From the NCBI GenBank assembly GCA_903844385.1, contig CAIMTJ010000018.1:62001-126000 (forward strand): a stretch of 64,000 bases of DNA, read 5' to 3'. Shown here one piece after another: positions 47,941 to 58,212 of the stretch. The notes under the pieces were generated by a model. It searched no databases and was not told the DNA's origin. It worked only from the letters and a program-made list of their open reading frames with translations. Positions within the stretch are counted from its first letter, which is position 1. Each line of letters opens with the position of its first letter. This DNA is from an uncultured Burkholderiales bacterium. GTDB lineage: Bacteria > Pseudomonadota > Gammaproteobacteria > Burkholderiales > Burkholderiaceae_C. Position numbers and translations under genes: made by a program.

Positions 47941-49137
47941 TCAAGACCTTGAGCCCCAGCGCGCGATGATTTGCTGGGCCACACGCCTGGCTTCGTGGTC
48001 AATGGCGATCAAATCGTCCAAGGTGTGGGCCACAGCTGGAGCGAAAGCACCCAAGGTCTCGGTGTTGAGGTGGTGAATTTGTAAAAACCCAATCTCCCCC
48101 GACAAGAACGCCCCCACACCCACCTCATTGGCCGCGTTGAGCACCGCGGTGCTCCCGCTCGGCGCTTGGAGCACGTGCCAAGCGAGCGCAAGACCCGGGT
48201 AGCGCCTGAGGTGGTCACGATCTTCAAAGGATTCAAAGCTCAAGGCCGAGAGGGTGGAGAAGTTGATCGCCTTGGCCCCCGAGGCGATGCGATCGGGCCA
48301 ACTCAAGCCATAGGCAATGGGCACGCGCATGTCGGGTGTGCCCAATTGCGCCACGACCGAGGCGTCCACATACTCCACCATCGAGTGGATGACACTTTGG
48401 GGATGGATGACGACTTCGAGTTTCTCGGGGGGCAGGCCAAACAAATAATGCGCCTCGATCACCTCCAAAGCTTTGTTCATCATGGTGGCAGAGTCCACGG
48501 AAATTTTTCGCCCCATCACCCAAGTGGGGTGGGCACACGCCTCTTCAACAGTGACCGAGTGCAAGGTGTCAGGATCTCGCGTTCGAAAGGGGCCACCCGA
48601 GGCCGTCAAAATGATTTTTTGCACACGCGTGGACCACGTGCTCTGGTCCTCTGGCAAGGACTGGAACACGGCCGAGTGCTCACTGTCAATGGGCAAGAGC
48701 GAAGCTTTGCCTTCTTGCACCGCGTCCATGAAAACCCGCGCGCCCACCACCAAGGCTTCCTTGTTGGCCAACAAGAGGCGCTTGCCCGCTCGAGCCGCGG
48801 CCAGGCAAGAAGACAAACCGGCCGCCCCCACAATGGCAGCCATCACCACATCCACCGCGGAGTCGCTGGCCACTTGGTCCAAGGCCTGGGGGCCGCACAG
48901 CACCTCGGTGCGCAGACCCTGCTTGTTCAATGCCTGGGCCAAAGCCTGGGCCTTGGCGCTGTCCATCAAGACGGCATAGACGGGTTCAAAGGCCTGGCAC
49001 TGCGCGAGCAACTTGTCCACATTGTCCTTGGCACTCAAGGCAAACACGGCAAAGCGCTCAGGGTGGCGAGACACCACATCCAAGGTGCTTTGACCAATGG
49101 AGCCGGTGCTACCCAAGATGGTGATGTTTTGTGTCAT
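47941..49137 (-). CDS. dxr: 1-deoxy-D-xylulose-5-phosphate reductoisomerase
   Basis: 398 aa. NADPH-binding ILGSTGSIGQSTLDVV at the start, active-site LLPIDSEHSAVFQ near residue 150, VDSATMMNKALEVIEAHYLF near 220. Second enzyme of the MEP isoprenoid pathway, the fosmidomycin target. Located between cdsA and rseP as usual. Confidence 0.98.
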   Translation of the reverse strand: MTQNITILGSTGSIGQSTLDVVSRHPERFAVFALSAKDNVDKLLAQCQAFEPVYAVLMDSAKAQALAQALNKQGLRTEVLCGPQALDQVASDSAVDVVMAAIVGAAGLSSCLAAARAGKRLLLANKEALVVGARVFMDAVQEGKASLLPIDSEHSAVFQSLPEDQSTWSTRVQKIILTASGGPFRTRDPDTLHSVTVEEACAHPTWVMGRKISVDSATMMNKALEVIEAHYLFGLPPEKLEVVIHPQSVIHSMVEYVDASVVAQLGTPDMRVPIAYGLSWPDRIASGAKAINFSTLSALSFESFEDRDHLRRYPGLALAWHVLQAPSGSTAVLNAANEVGVGAFLSGEIGFLQIHHLNTETLGAFAPAVAHTLDDLIAIDHEARRVAQQIIARWGSRS

Positions 49138-49190
49138 GGCTCAAGCTCAGGTGAAATTCGTGGCACCATTCTAGGGGGTCTTCACCCGTC

Positions 49191-50126
49191 TTAGCGCAAG
49201 TAAGCCATCATCGTGACGGCCAAGGGCAGTGTCGGCAGCAACGCGTCGACGCGGTCCAATACACCGCCGTGGCCTGGCAACAAATGGCTGCTGTCCTTCA
49301 AACCCGAACTGCGCTTGACCAAGGACTCGAACAAATCGCCCATCACACTCACCGCCACCAAGACCGTCAAACCAAGCCCTGTCGTCCATGCCCCATGGCG
49401 CCACAGCAAGGCAAAGAGGCTGTCTTCGCCCCTGTGCAGGATGGGCGCTGCTTGGAGCCATGCATAGGCCAACAAGCCCACCCCCACCACTCCGGAGGCC
49501 ACCCCCTCCCAAGTCTTGCCCGGCGAGAGCTGGGGCGCGAGCTTGTGCCGACCCAAAGCCTTGCCGCCAAAATAAGCACAGACATCGGCCACCCAAACCA
49601 CACACAAGATGGAGAGCAAAAAGGCACTCCCCACCTCTTGGGCCACGGCAATGGACCACCACGTCCCAAGCAGCACACACCACCCCGCCATGGCCTTGAA
49701 CCACAGCGGCGCGCGCGCCCAACGCGCGAGCCCACCCATGAACAACAAGGAGAAAAAATAAATCCACAACAGCCCCAAAAGGACCGAGGCCCACGTGGGC
49801 AAGATTTCAAACCCATTGGCCACCCAAATGCAGCCGCCACCCAGGGCCGTGAGCGCTGCTAGGGCATAGCTCAAGACAGCGTTGGGCGCGGACTCACCCA
49901 GGGGCAGGGGTGGGTTGCCCGCTGAGAATGACTCTGGTGCTGGTGCTGGTGCTGGTGCTGGGTCTTGTGTCTGGGCTTGGGCTTGGATGGCACGTCCCCA
50001 TTCCCAAGCGGCCAGGACCATCAACACCAAGGTGAGCATGAGCCAGGGCTCATGGCGCTCGATCAGCAAGGCGGGAATGAACAAGAGTAAGAGCACCACG
50101 GCGGTCAAGATGCGAGTCTTGAGCAT
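49191..50126 (-). CDS. cdsA: Phosphatidate cytidylyltransferase
   Basis: 311 aa, somewhat long. Multi-pass membrane enzyme with signature LVKRSSGLKDSSHLLPGHGGVLDRVDALL near the C-terminus. It makes CDP-diacylglycerol for all phospholipids. The added length is an Ala-Pro run from four copies of a 6-bp repeat (49935-49958). The ATG at 50126 was chosen over 50156 because residues from MLKTRILTAVVLLLLF match the family. uppS, usually directly upstream, is missing. Confidence 0.95.
   Translation of the reverse strand: MLKTRILTAVVLLLLFIPALLIERHEPWLMLTLVLMVLAAWEWGRAIQAQAQTQDPAPAPAPAPESFSAGNPPLPLGESAPNAVLSYALAALTALGGGCIWVANGFEILPTWASVLLGLLWIYFFSLLFMGGLARWARAPLWFKAMAGWCVLLGTWWSIAVAQEVGSAFLLSILCVVWVADVCAYFGGKALGRHKLAPQLSPGKTWEGVASGVVGVGLLAYAWLQAAPILHRGEDSLFALLWRHGAWTTGLGLTVLVAVSVMGDLFESLVKRSSGLKDSSHLLPGHGGVLDRVDALLPTLPLAVTMMAYLR
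49935..49958. repeat. Coding hexanucleotide repeat in cdsA
   Basis: Four perfect copies of TGGTGC, in frame, giving an Ala-Pro run on the minus strand. Confidence 0.9.
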
Positions 50127-50282
50127 CAGTTTTGTCCTCCATGAAGCGCATTCCAAGACAGCGGGCCATCCACCGCGTGTTGACCCAGCGCGAGCGAAGC
50201 CTCAGGCCGTGACAAGGCGTGCAAACGGCTTAAGCTCGGTGAGCTTGGCCGGCCGATGGGCCACCCATAATGCTTCAAGCGA

Positions 50283-50846
50283 TCAGACCGCCAAGATCTC
50301 TTGCTCTTTGGCCGCCACCAGTTTGTCGACTTCGACAATGTATTTGTCGGTCATTTTTTGGATATCGGCTTCAGCGCGTTTTTGATCGTCTTCGCTGGCC
50401 AGTTTGTCTTTGACGAGTTTTTTGATGGACTCATTGGCATCTCGGCGCAAGTTTCTCACCGCCACTTTGGCACCCTCGCCATCGTTGCGCACGACCTTGG
50501 TCATCTCGCGGCGGCGCTCTTCGCTCATGGCGGGCATGGGCACGCGGATCAAGTCGCCCATGCTCGCTGGGTTGAGCCCCAAGTCGCTGTCGCGGATGGC
50601 TTTTTCAATTTTGGCGCCCATGCCCTTCTCCCAAGGCTGCACGCTGATGGTGCGCGCGTCGAGCAGCGACACATTGGCCACTTGGCCAATGGGGGTGGGG
50701 TTGCCGTAGTAGTCAACCATCACCGAGTCCAACAGCCCTGGATTGGCGCGACCGGTTCGGATTTTGCTCAGCGCCGAGCCCAGTGCCGACATGGATTGGG
50801 TCATTTTGGTTTCAGTTTGGGTTTTGATCTCAGCAATGGTGCTCAT
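50283..50846 (-). CDS. frr: Ribosome recycling factor
   Basis: 187 aa, normal length. [33 protein letters not shown] and the C-terminal [34 protein letters not shown] are diagnostic. With EF-G it splits post-termination ribosomes. It follows pyrH in the standard rpsB-tsf-pyrH-frr order. Confidence 0.98.
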   Translation of the reverse strand: MSTIAEIKTQTETKMTQSMSALGSALSKIRTGRANPGLLDSVMVDYYGNPTPIGQVANVSLLDARTISVQPWEKGMGAKIEKAIRDSDLGLNPASMGDLIRVPMPAMSEERRREMTKVVRNDGEGAKVAVRNLRRDANESIKKLVKDKLASEDDQKRAEADIQKMTDKYIVEVDKLVAAKEQEILAV

Positions 50847-51011
50847 GATGAATCGGATCCTCTTGTGTCTTTGGGCAGCCCAGGCCTTGGACTGCGCTCA
50901 TTTTTTTTGGGGGGGGTCAATGGCAAGGGGTGAACAAGTCGGCCTCACCGTCCATGCAAAGTCTCCACGACCCGGGCCAACCCACCAGAAGGCGCGAGTA
51001 GGCTTGAACCT

Positions 51012-51734
51012 TCAAGCATACACCAAGGTGCCCTCATCCTCACCCATCACGACTCTTTTAAGGGCCCCATTTTTGAAGATGGAGAACACTTTGACCGGCA
51101 GCTTTTGATCGCGGCACAGGGCAAAAGCGGTGGCATCCATGATGCCGAGGTTTTTTTGAATCGCCTCATCGAAACTGATTTTATGGTACAGCGTAGCGTG
51201 CGGGTCTTTTTTCGGGTCGGCCGAGTAAACGCCATCAACCTTGGTGGCCTTCAAGACCAATTCGGCACCGATCTCAGCGCCCCTCAAAGCAGCCGCGGTG
51301 TCGGTGGTGAAAAATGGGTTTCCCGTCCCAGCGGCAAAGACCACCACCTTGCCCTCTTCCAAGTACTGAAGGGCCTTGGGGCGCACATAAGGCTCCACGA
51401 CTTGCTCAATACCAATGGCCGACATCACCCGAGCGGTGAGTCCGGCCTTGTTCATGGTGTCGGCCAAGGCCAAAGCGTTCATGACCGTGGCCAGCATCCC
51501 CATGTAGTCGGCCGTGGCGCGGTCCATGCCCACTGCGCCGCCGGCCACGCCGCGAAAAATATTGCCCCCACCGATCACCACAGCCACCTCCACGCCCAGG
51601 CGCGTGACCTCGGCGATTTCCTCCACGATGCGAACAATGGTGGCGCGGTTGATGCCAAAAGCATCGTCCCCCATCAAAGCTTCACCGGACAACTTGAGCA
51701 AAATACGTTGGTGGGCAGGCTTTGGCATGGACAT
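51012..51734 (-). CDS. pyrH: UMP kinase
   Basis: 240 aa. [26 protein letters not shown] and [20 protein letters not shown] are the conserved ATP and UMP segments of bacterial UMP kinase. It forms UDP in pyrimidine metabolism. A terminator lies between tsf and this gene. Confidence 0.98.
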   Translation of the reverse strand: MSMPKPAHQRILLKLSGEALMGDDAFGINRATIVRIVEEIAEVTRLGVEVAVVIGGGNIFRGVAGGAVGMDRATADYMGMLATVMNALALADTMNKAGLTARVMSAIGIEQVVEPYVRPKALQYLEEGKVVVFAAGTGNPFFTTDTAAALRGAEIGAELVLKATKVDGVYSADPKKDPHATLYHKISFDEAIQKNLGIMDATAFALCRDQKLPVKVFSIFKNGALKRVVMGEDEGTLVYA

Positions 51735-51829
51735 GGGGGTGGTGCTCCTCTAGGGTTGATGGGATGAAAGTGTAGCGTGTCTGAGGCCCCCCATGCATTG
51801 GAGGGGGTCAGAGCCGCGCTTGGGGCCAT

Positions 51830-51853
51830 AAAAAAGGGGACTCTCAGTCCCCT
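51830..51853 (-). terminator. Terminator after tsf
   Basis: Minus strand: AGGGGACT-gag-AGTCCCCT followed by a TTTTTT run. Placed between tsf and pyrH. Confidence 0.85.
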
Positions 51854-51870
51854 GTTGATGGTTGCCGTCT

Positions 51871-52764
51871 TTAATGAGCTTGTTTGGCCGCGGCGACTTG
51901 GGCGGCCACCTCGGCCGCAAAGTCATCGACCTTTTTCTCGATGCCCTCACCCACCACATACATGGTGAAGGATTTCACTTGAGTGTTGGCGGCCTTGAGC
52001 ATTTGCTCGACCGTTTGTTTGTCGTTTTTGACAAAGGTCTGGTCAAACAAGGAGACTTCTTTCAAATACTTTTGCACCGCGCCGTCGATCATCTTTTGCA
52101 CAATCTCGGCGGGCTTGCCGGACTCGGCGGCCTTGGCCGCAGCCACCGATTTCTCGCGCTCGATCAACTCTGCGGGCACCTCGGCCGAAGTCAATGCCAC
52201 GGGCTTCATTGCGGCCACATGCATGGCCACGTCGCGCGCGGGCGCCTCTTGACCGCTGTACTCCACGAGCACACCGATGCGCGTGCCGTGCAAATAAGAG
52301 GTCACCTGATGGGCGCCAGAGATGATTTTGAAGCGGCGAAAACTCATGTTCTCACCGATCTTGCCAATGAGGCCTTTTCTGACGTCTTCCAAAGTCGGGC
52401 CAAAGCCGTCTTGTGAATAAGCCAGTGCCGATAAGGCTTCCAAGCTCTGGGGTTGGTGGTGGGCGAGCAACTCGGCCGCCCCCTTGGCCAAGGCCAAGAA
52501 GCTGTCATTTTTGGTCACAAAATCGGTCTCGCAGTTGACCTCGATCAAGGCGCCTGTTTGGCCATGCATATGGGCAAAAACCACGCCCTCGGCCGTGACT
52601 CGAGAAGCGGCTTTGCCGGCTTTGGAGCCGAGTTTGACGCGCAAGATTTCCTCGGCCTTGACCATATCGCCGTCGGACTCGGTCAGGGCTTTCTTGCACT
52701 CCATCATGGGGGCATCGGTTTTGGCTCTGAGTTCGGCCACCATGCTTGCTGTGATTGTTGCCAT
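51871..52764 (-). CDS. tsf: Elongation factor Ts
   Basis: 297 aa. [34 protein letters not shown] at the N-terminus (UBA-like plus EF-Tu-binding motif) and [11 protein letters not shown] are signature regions. It exchanges GDP on EF-Tu. Preceded by an rpsB-tsf intergenic terminator hairpin. Confidence 0.98.
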   Translation of the reverse strand: MATITASMVAELRAKTDAPMMECKKALTESDGDMVKAEEILRVKLGSKAGKAASRVTAEGVVFAHMHGQTGALIEVNCETDFVTKNDSFLALAKGAAELLAHHQPQSLEALSALAYSQDGFGPTLEDVRKGLIGKIGENMSFRRFKIISGAHQVTSYLHGTRIGVLVEYSGQEAPARDVAMHVAAMKPVALTSAEVPAELIEREKSVAAAKAAESGKPAEIVQKMIDGAVQKYLKEVSLFDQTFVKNDKQTVEQMLKAANTQVKSFTMYVVGEGIEKKVDDFAAEVAAQVAAAKQAH

Positions 52765-52865
52765 CTTGTCTGTACTCCAGTTTGTGGTTTGGATCTTATC
52801 GATCTAATTTTTCAGTTTGGTGAAGCCTCTTGCCCAAGGAGCCAGGTTCAGCTGCATTCGCTCGC

Positions 52866-52890
52866 TAAAAAGGGGCTACGCATAGCCCCT
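52866..52890 (-). terminator. rpsB-tsf intergenic terminator/attenuator
   Basis: Minus strand AGGGGCTA-tgcg-TAGCCCCT with TTTTT following. A partial terminator at this position would set the rpsB to tsf ratio. Confidence 0.8.
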
Positions 52891-52981
52891 GGGGTATCTG
52901 ACAGCGGGGCATCAAAGGCTCAAAGGCCTGGTGCAACCCGAGTGATCAGCGCCTGCGCCAGTGCCCAAGCCCTGGGGCGTT

Positions 52982-53749
52982 TTAGGCCGCTGGGGTCGCG
53001 GCATCGTGCTCGTCATGAGCATGCTCGTGGTCCTCGCGGGCCTCAGCGATGGCGGTGACGACGTCATTGACCGCATTGGCTCGGCCTTCAAGAATGGCGT
53101 CCGCAATGGCTCTGGCGTACAAGGTGACCGCTTTGGAGGAGTCGTCGTTGCCTGGAATCACAAAATCAATGCCTTCTGGAGAGTGGTTGGAGTCCACCAC
53201 TCCAATCAAAGGAATACCGAGCTTTTTGGCTTCGGCCACAGCGATCTTGTGGTAGCCCACGTCAATGATGAAGATGGCGTCGGGCAAGGTGGCCATGTCT
53301 TGGATGCCGCCAATGTCTTTTTCCAATTTCTCGATTTCACGGGTGAAGGTCAATTGTTCTTTTTTGCTCATGGCGTCAAGTCCCGCTTCTTGCTGGACTT
53401 TCATCTCTTTGAGACGCTTGATGGAGGATTTGACAGTTTTGAAGTTGGTGAGCATGCCACCGAGCCAACGCTGCTCGACAAAAGGCACGCCCGCGCGGTG
53501 CGCCTCAGTGGCCACAATCTCGCGCGCTTGGCGCTTGGTGCCCACCATCAATATCGTGCCACGGTTGGCTGACAATTGACGTGCAAACTTCACAGCCTCT
53601 TCAAACATGGGCTGCGTTTTTTCCAAATTGATGATGTGAATTTTGTTGCGGTGACCAAAGATGAAGGGGGCCATCTTGGGATTCCAAAAGCGTGTTTGGT
53701 GTCCAAAGTGAACACCCGCTTCCAACATTTCGCGCATAGATACTGACAT
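52982..53749 (-). CDS. rpsB: 30S ribosomal protein S2
   Basis: 255 aa. Begins [26 protein letters not shown] and contains [16 protein letters not shown] and [25 protein letters not shown], all conserved in S2. The C-terminal tail is His/Asp/Ala-rich. First gene of the rpsB-tsf-pyrH-frr run, with a leader of about 150 nt. Confidence 0.98.
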   Translation of the reverse strand: MSVSMREMLEAGVHFGHQTRFWNPKMAPFIFGHRNKIHIINLEKTQPMFEEAVKFARQLSANRGTILMVGTKRQAREIVATEAHRAGVPFVEQRWLGGMLTNFKTVKSSIKRLKEMKVQQEAGLDAMSKKEQLTFTREIEKLEKDIGGIQDMATLPDAIFIIDVGYHKIAVAEAKKLGIPLIGVVDSNHSPEGIDFVIPGNDDSSKAVTLYARAIADAILEGRANAVNDVVTAIAEAREDHEHAHDEHDAATPAA

Positions 53750-54087
53750 GGTGATTTCCTAAAAGGTTGGGACTAAAATCCATCTCGAAATCAAGGTCCT
53801 TGAAGAGTCGCCCCAAAATGGGGTAAGCTCTGAGACACCTTGACACCTTGGATGAGATGGTTTGAGATTAACCCAGGCGTGACTTTCGTCCCCGCCTGAG
53901 CCCATCAATTGTAGCACAATTCGTCCCTCAACACTCAAGTCCCACCCCCCACCGACCCCACGGCTTTGTCTCATTTCGCCCCCCTTCACTGCTCGCGAGC
54001 GGCCACTTTGATCCCCTTGATGCCCCACTTATTGCCAAAACCACTCCCTCATCGCGGCCAATGCCCTTGCAGCCTGGTGCGTCCTTC
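53750..54087. other. Divergent intergenic region, rpsB leader and dadA upstream
   Basis: 338 bp. On the minus strand it has the rpsB leader with a direct repeat (AAGGTGTC twice, about 53838-53854). No additional gene seen. Confidence 0.55.
53908..53913 (-). promoter_or_regulatory. rpsB promoter, extended -10
   Basis: Minus strand TACAAT preceded by TGC, an extended -10, with TTGAGT/TTGAGG candidates for a weak -35 upstream. Gives a leader of about 155 nt, consistent with known S2 leader length in other proteobacteria. Confidence 0.5.
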
Positions 54088-55329
54088 ATGACGCACCAAC
54101 ACATTGCCGTCATTGGTGCAGGCGTCATTGGGGTCACGACGGCCTTTGAGCTCGCCTTGAGAGGCCACCATGTGACGGTGTTTGAGAAAAACCAAACCTG
54201 TGCCGAAGAGTCGAGTTTTGCCAACGCGGGGGTGATTTCCGCTGGCTACGTGACGCCCTGGGCCGAGCCGGGCATGCCTGGGCGACTGCTCAGAGATTGT
54301 TTTTCCAAAAACGCCAGTTTTTTGATGCATTTCCCCAACGCCGAAGAGCTCCAATGGATGGCTCAGAGCTGGAAGGCCTCCAAGCCCGACCCCTACTGGC
54401 TGCACCGCAGCGCCATGCAGCGATTGGCCTTGATGAGCCAAGCGCGCATGAAAGAGATCTCCAACTTGTTTCGCCTGGAGTACGAGCAAGTGCAAGGCTA
54501 CAACTTGCTCTACCGCGACGCCAAAGCTTGGGAGCAAGCGCTCTTGGCCCTGCCCTACTTGAGCGCCCAAGCCATCCCCTACCAGTTGCTCACGCCGCAA
54601 GAGCTCCTGAACAAAGAGCCCGCACTGGAGAGCTCCACCACCTTGGCTGGCGCCATCCACTTGCCCCAAGATCAAGTCGCCAATTGCCGGCAATTCACCA
54701 TGGCCATTCGAGATGAGGCGGAAAAGCTCGGCGTTGAGTTTCGCTTCAAGGCCGATGTGCAAGCCCTGGACCCGAACAACCCGCGTGAACTCGTGTGTGG
54801 CTCAGAGAAACTGCATTTCGATGCCACGGTGGTCTGTGCGGGCACCCTGAGCGAGACGGTTTTGAGAAATTTCAAGCTCAACACCGGCATCATGCCCGTT
54901 CATGGCTACTCTTTGACGGCCATGATCAAGGAGCCACTGGATGCGCCGCGCTGCGGCTTGATGGACGACAAGTACAAAGTGACCATCACGCGCCAAGGCA
55001 ACCGTGTCAGAGTCGCGGGTGTCATGGAGCTTGGGGGAGCGACAAAAGAGCACAACCCCAAGGCCATCAAGACACTGTACAAAGTGCTTGAAGATTGGTT
55101 TCCCAAAGCGAGTGACTGGAGCCAACAAGTCCAGGTGTGGAAAGGCTCGCGCCCCATGCGGGCCAAAGGCACGCCTTTGATCTGCCCGACACCCGTGAGC
55201 GGCGTGTGGCTCAACGTCGGGCATGGTTCGAGCGGCTGGGCTCTGAGTTGCGCGAGCGCCCAACTGCTCGCCGCCATGATGGACCAAGAAGTCTCGCCAG
55301 CTCAATGGCCCGAGCTCATGCTGAGCTGA
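54088..55329 (+). CDS. dadA: D-amino acid dehydrogenase-type FAD oxidoreductase
   Basis: 413 aa from ATG 54088. FAD-binding HIAVIGAGVIGVTTAFELALRGHHVTVFEKN at the start, NAGVISAGYVTPWAEPGMP and the C-terminal NVGHGSSGWALSCASAQLLA match the DadA family. It deaminates D-amino acids, passing electrons to the respiratory chain. An in-frame ATG at 54061 adds nine residues without ribosome site. dadX is not adjacent. Confidence 0.88.
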   Translation: MTHQHIAVIGAGVIGVTTAFELALRGHHVTVFEKNQTCAEESSFANAGVISAGYVTPWAEPGMPGRLLRDCFSKNASFLMHFPNAEELQWMAQSWKASKPDPYWLHRSAMQRLALMSQARMKEISNLFRLEYEQVQGYNLLYRDAKAWEQALLALPYLSAQAIPYQLLTPQELLNKEPALESSTTLAGAIHLPQDQVANCRQFTMAIRDEAEKLGVEFRFKADVQALDPNNPRELVCGSEKLHFDATVVCAGTLSETVLRNFKLNTGIMPVHGYSLTAMIKEPLDAPRCGLMDDKYKVTITRQGNRVRVAGVMELGGATKEHNPKAIKTLYKVLEDWFPKASDWSQQVQVWKGSRPMRAKGTPLICPTPVSGVWLNVGHGSSGWALSCASAQLLAAMMDQEVSPAQWPELMLS

Positions 55330-55346
55330 TGGTTTAAAAGACCATC
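55328..55346. terminator. Hairpin between convergent dadA and rnr
   Basis: GATGGT and ACCATC pair around a 7-base loop, followed by CTTT. Short, moderate strength. Confidence 0.45.
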
Positions 55347-55398
55347 CTTTCCTCAAGCCCGCTCTAAACCACGCCAATGCTTGCGAGCTCTGGGGGGC

Positions 55399-57793
55399 TT
55401 AGCGTTTGCTTTTTTTACTTTTCTTTTTGGCCGCGGCTTTTTTAACGGCCCCTTTGAGCGAGTCCAAAGGAGAGCGAGCCAACTCAGTGCGCAAGCCCAT
55501 GCCGGCTCCAGCCCCCGTGACCGAGCCTGAGGTGAGGCCGCGCGGGGTCTTTTGAGCACTGGCTTTGGCGCCTTTGCCAAATCGTGCGCCTTGCAGCGGT
55601 GCGCCACCCAAGGCCGGCAAGAGGGAAGGCTTGGCGCCATGGCTGGGCTTTGCCGAGGATGCGCCTGCCATTTTTTTACGCGCAGACTTGGAAGGAATGG
55701 GCTCTTTGGCAGAACGAGCTTTTTCAATATCGTCGCGCACGAGTCTGAAATCAATTTTTCGACCATCAAGATCAACGCGGCTCACCTGCACATGCACCCG
55801 TGTGCCAATGGCGTAGCGAATGCCCGTTCTCTCACCACGCAATTCTTGGCGCGCTTCGTCAAAGCGGAAATACTCACCGCCAAGCTCCGTGATGTGAACC
55901 ATCCCTTCGACGTACAAATTGTCCAGGGTCACAAAAATCCCAAAACCCATGGCAGCGGTCACGACGCCGCTGTATTCCTCACCCAAGTGCTCACGCATGA
56001 ATTTGCACTTGAGCCACGCTTCCACGTCTCTGGAAGCCTCATCGGCACGACGCTCATTGGCCGAGCAGTGCAGTCCAGCCGCTTGCCAAGCCAGTGTCTC
56101 GGGGCTTAAATTGTCTTGGGACTCAACGGGCTTTTTGGCCGTGTTCGCCGATTTGCTGGCCATGCGCCGAGCCAGCCTGGCGTGGGACTCACCGGGCGTG
56201 GGAAGGGCCGGCAACTGGTAGCGTTTTTTCTCCAAAATGGCCTTGATCACACGGTGCACCAAGAGGTCAGGGTAGCGCCGGATGGGGCTGGTGAAATGGG
56301 TATAGGCCTCAAATGCCAAGCCAAAATGCCCACTGTTGATGGGCGTGTAGATGGCTTGCTGCATGGAGCGCAGCAGCATGCTGTGAATTTGCTGCGCGTC
56401 GGGGCGTTCTTGGGTCGCCTTGGCGATGGCTTGGTACTCGCCTGGCTTGGGGTCTTCGCTGATGGTGAGGCCCACGCCCACGGCTTTCAAGTACGTCTTC
56501 AAGGTCTCGCGTTTTTCTGGCGTGGGCCCTTCATGAACACGGTACAGGCCTGGGTTTTTGGAGCCCAAGATGAAGTCTGCGCTACAGAAATTGGCGGCGA
56601 GCATGGCCTCTTCTATCAAGCGGTGGGCTTCATTTCGCACGCGGGGAATGATTTTCTCAATGCGCCCATTTTCATCACAAACGATTTGTGTCTCGGTGGT
56701 TTCAAAGTCCACCGCACCGCGCACTTGACGCGACTTCAAGAGGGCCAAATAGACGTCGTGCAAATTGATCAAATGCGGCACCACCTCGCCTTGGGCCAAG
56801 GCTTGCGGGCCTCTGGTGTTGCCCAAAATCGCAGCCACGGCGGTGTAGGTCATGCGCGCTTTGCTGTGCATGACTGCTGGATAGAACTGGTAGGCGTAGA
56901 TCACACCCTCGGTGGTGATGAGCATGTCACACACCATGCACAAGCGGTCCAGATGTGGATTCAAAGAGCACAGCCCATTGGAGAGCTTTTCTGGCAGCAT
57001 GGGAATCACACGGCGTGGAAAGTAAACGCTCGTGGCCCGGTCATAGGCATCAATATCAACGGCAGAGCCCGTTTGCACGTAGTGACTCACATCGGCAATG
57101 GCCACGAGCAAACGCCAGCCCTTTTTGCGCCCCACTTTGGCCGGCTCACAATAAACCGCATCATCGAAGTCTCGGGCGTCTTCGCCGTCGATGGTGACAA
57201 ATCCCAGATCGGTCAAATCAATGCGGCCCAGGCTGTCTTGAGGCCGCACGTGGTCGGGGAGGGTTTTGACCAACTTCAAGCACTCAGCAGAGAACTCATG
57301 GGGGACACTGAATTTGCGCACCGCAATTTCAATCTCCATGCCCGGATCATCGACCTCACCCAAGACCTCTTTGATGCGGCCCACGGGTTGACCATAAAGA
57401 CTGGGGGGCTCGGTGAGTTCCACCACCACCACTTGACCCACTTTGGCGGCCCCCGTGGCCCCTTTGGGGATGATGACATCGTGGCCATAGCGCTTGTCTT
57501 CCGGGGCCACGAGCCAAACACCGTTTTCTTGCAACAATCTCCCAATCAGGGGATAGAGGGGGCGCTCGATGATTTCGGTGACGCGTCCCTCGGGCCTGCC
57601 TTTGCCATCGGTGCGGATGATCTTGACCTTGACGCGGTCTTTGTGCAAAACGGCGCGCATCTCGTTTTGAGCGAGATAGATGTCTGGCGCTCCGCTGTCG
57701 CGCTGCACAAAGCCGTGCCCGTCGCGGTGTCCTAGGACTGAGCCTTCAAATTCTTCCTGAATGGAGGCGCTGGGTTGGGCAATTTTTTTGATG
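55399..57793 (-). CDS. rnr: Ribonuclease R, start codon uncertain
   Basis: 3'-5' exoribonuclease of the RNase II family. Order of parts: cold-shock domain (SVLGHRDGHGF then DIYLAQNEMRAVLHKD), second cold-shock domain, RNB catalytic domain with TIDGEDARDFDDAVY and NFCSADFILGS, S1 domain (YSGVVTAAMGFGIFVTLDNLYVEGMVHI), and a Lys-rich tail. Coding similarity reaches 57751 or beyond, but the frame closes at 57808 with no ATG, GTG or TTG upstream of the first cold-shock domain; GTG 57708 falls inside it. ATC at 57793, after AGG, is a possible rare start and is what I used. The N-terminal helix-turn-helix domain of E. coli RNase R is absent. Confidence 0.85.
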
Positions 57794-57807
57794 ATCGGAC
57801 CTACTGG

Positions 57808-58212
57808 CTATGGAGAGTAACGTCAAGCACGGATAGGCTTGTCTTTAAAACATTCTATGCTTTTTAAATGAAGGTTCAAACACCGCTTTGGAGAAGCTTT
57901 GATTTGTACACTGGCACCTCTCACGCGAGCAGAGGATTCTTTGGCCGGCGCACTGAGTGCACTCAGTGCAATGCTCTTTGCGCCATGCTCGGGCGCGAGC
58001 CTGGTGCGACACCACGATCACCAAAGTCTCCCACGCTAGGGGTGACCCCAGCAAAACGTCTTGATCAGCCGCGTCTTCGCGGGGCTCAAACTTCTCAGAC
58101 ATTCATCAATTTGCACCAACACTTGAACTGCAACAACACAAAGACCAACACATTCAAGGCCATCAAGGCTTCCATGATTTGAAATGCCCACCGAACATGG
58201 CGATCTTGAGAC
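57808..58212. other. Junction region between core block and pilus segment
   Basis: About 400 bp with no gene supported. Contains the palindrome GAGTGCACTC near 57955-57964 within a longer inverted repeat ACTGAGTGCACTCAGT. It lies exactly between an RNase R gene with no proper start and a secretin gene that ends abruptly. A 40-codon minus frame starting near 58214 with one hydrophobic helix is seen but not supported as a gene. Confidence 0.5.

Noticed and set aside
50126-50338. 70-aa frame between frr and cdsA as remnant uppS
   Set aside because: No UppS motif can be seen; only the TGATG overlap with cdsA is suggestive.
56116-57735. 539-aa open frame opposite rnr
   Set aside because: Antisense shadow of a gene with clear RNB and S1 domains.
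57868-58182. 104-aa plus-strand frame in the junction region
   Set aside because: No start signal, no family resemblance, biased composition.
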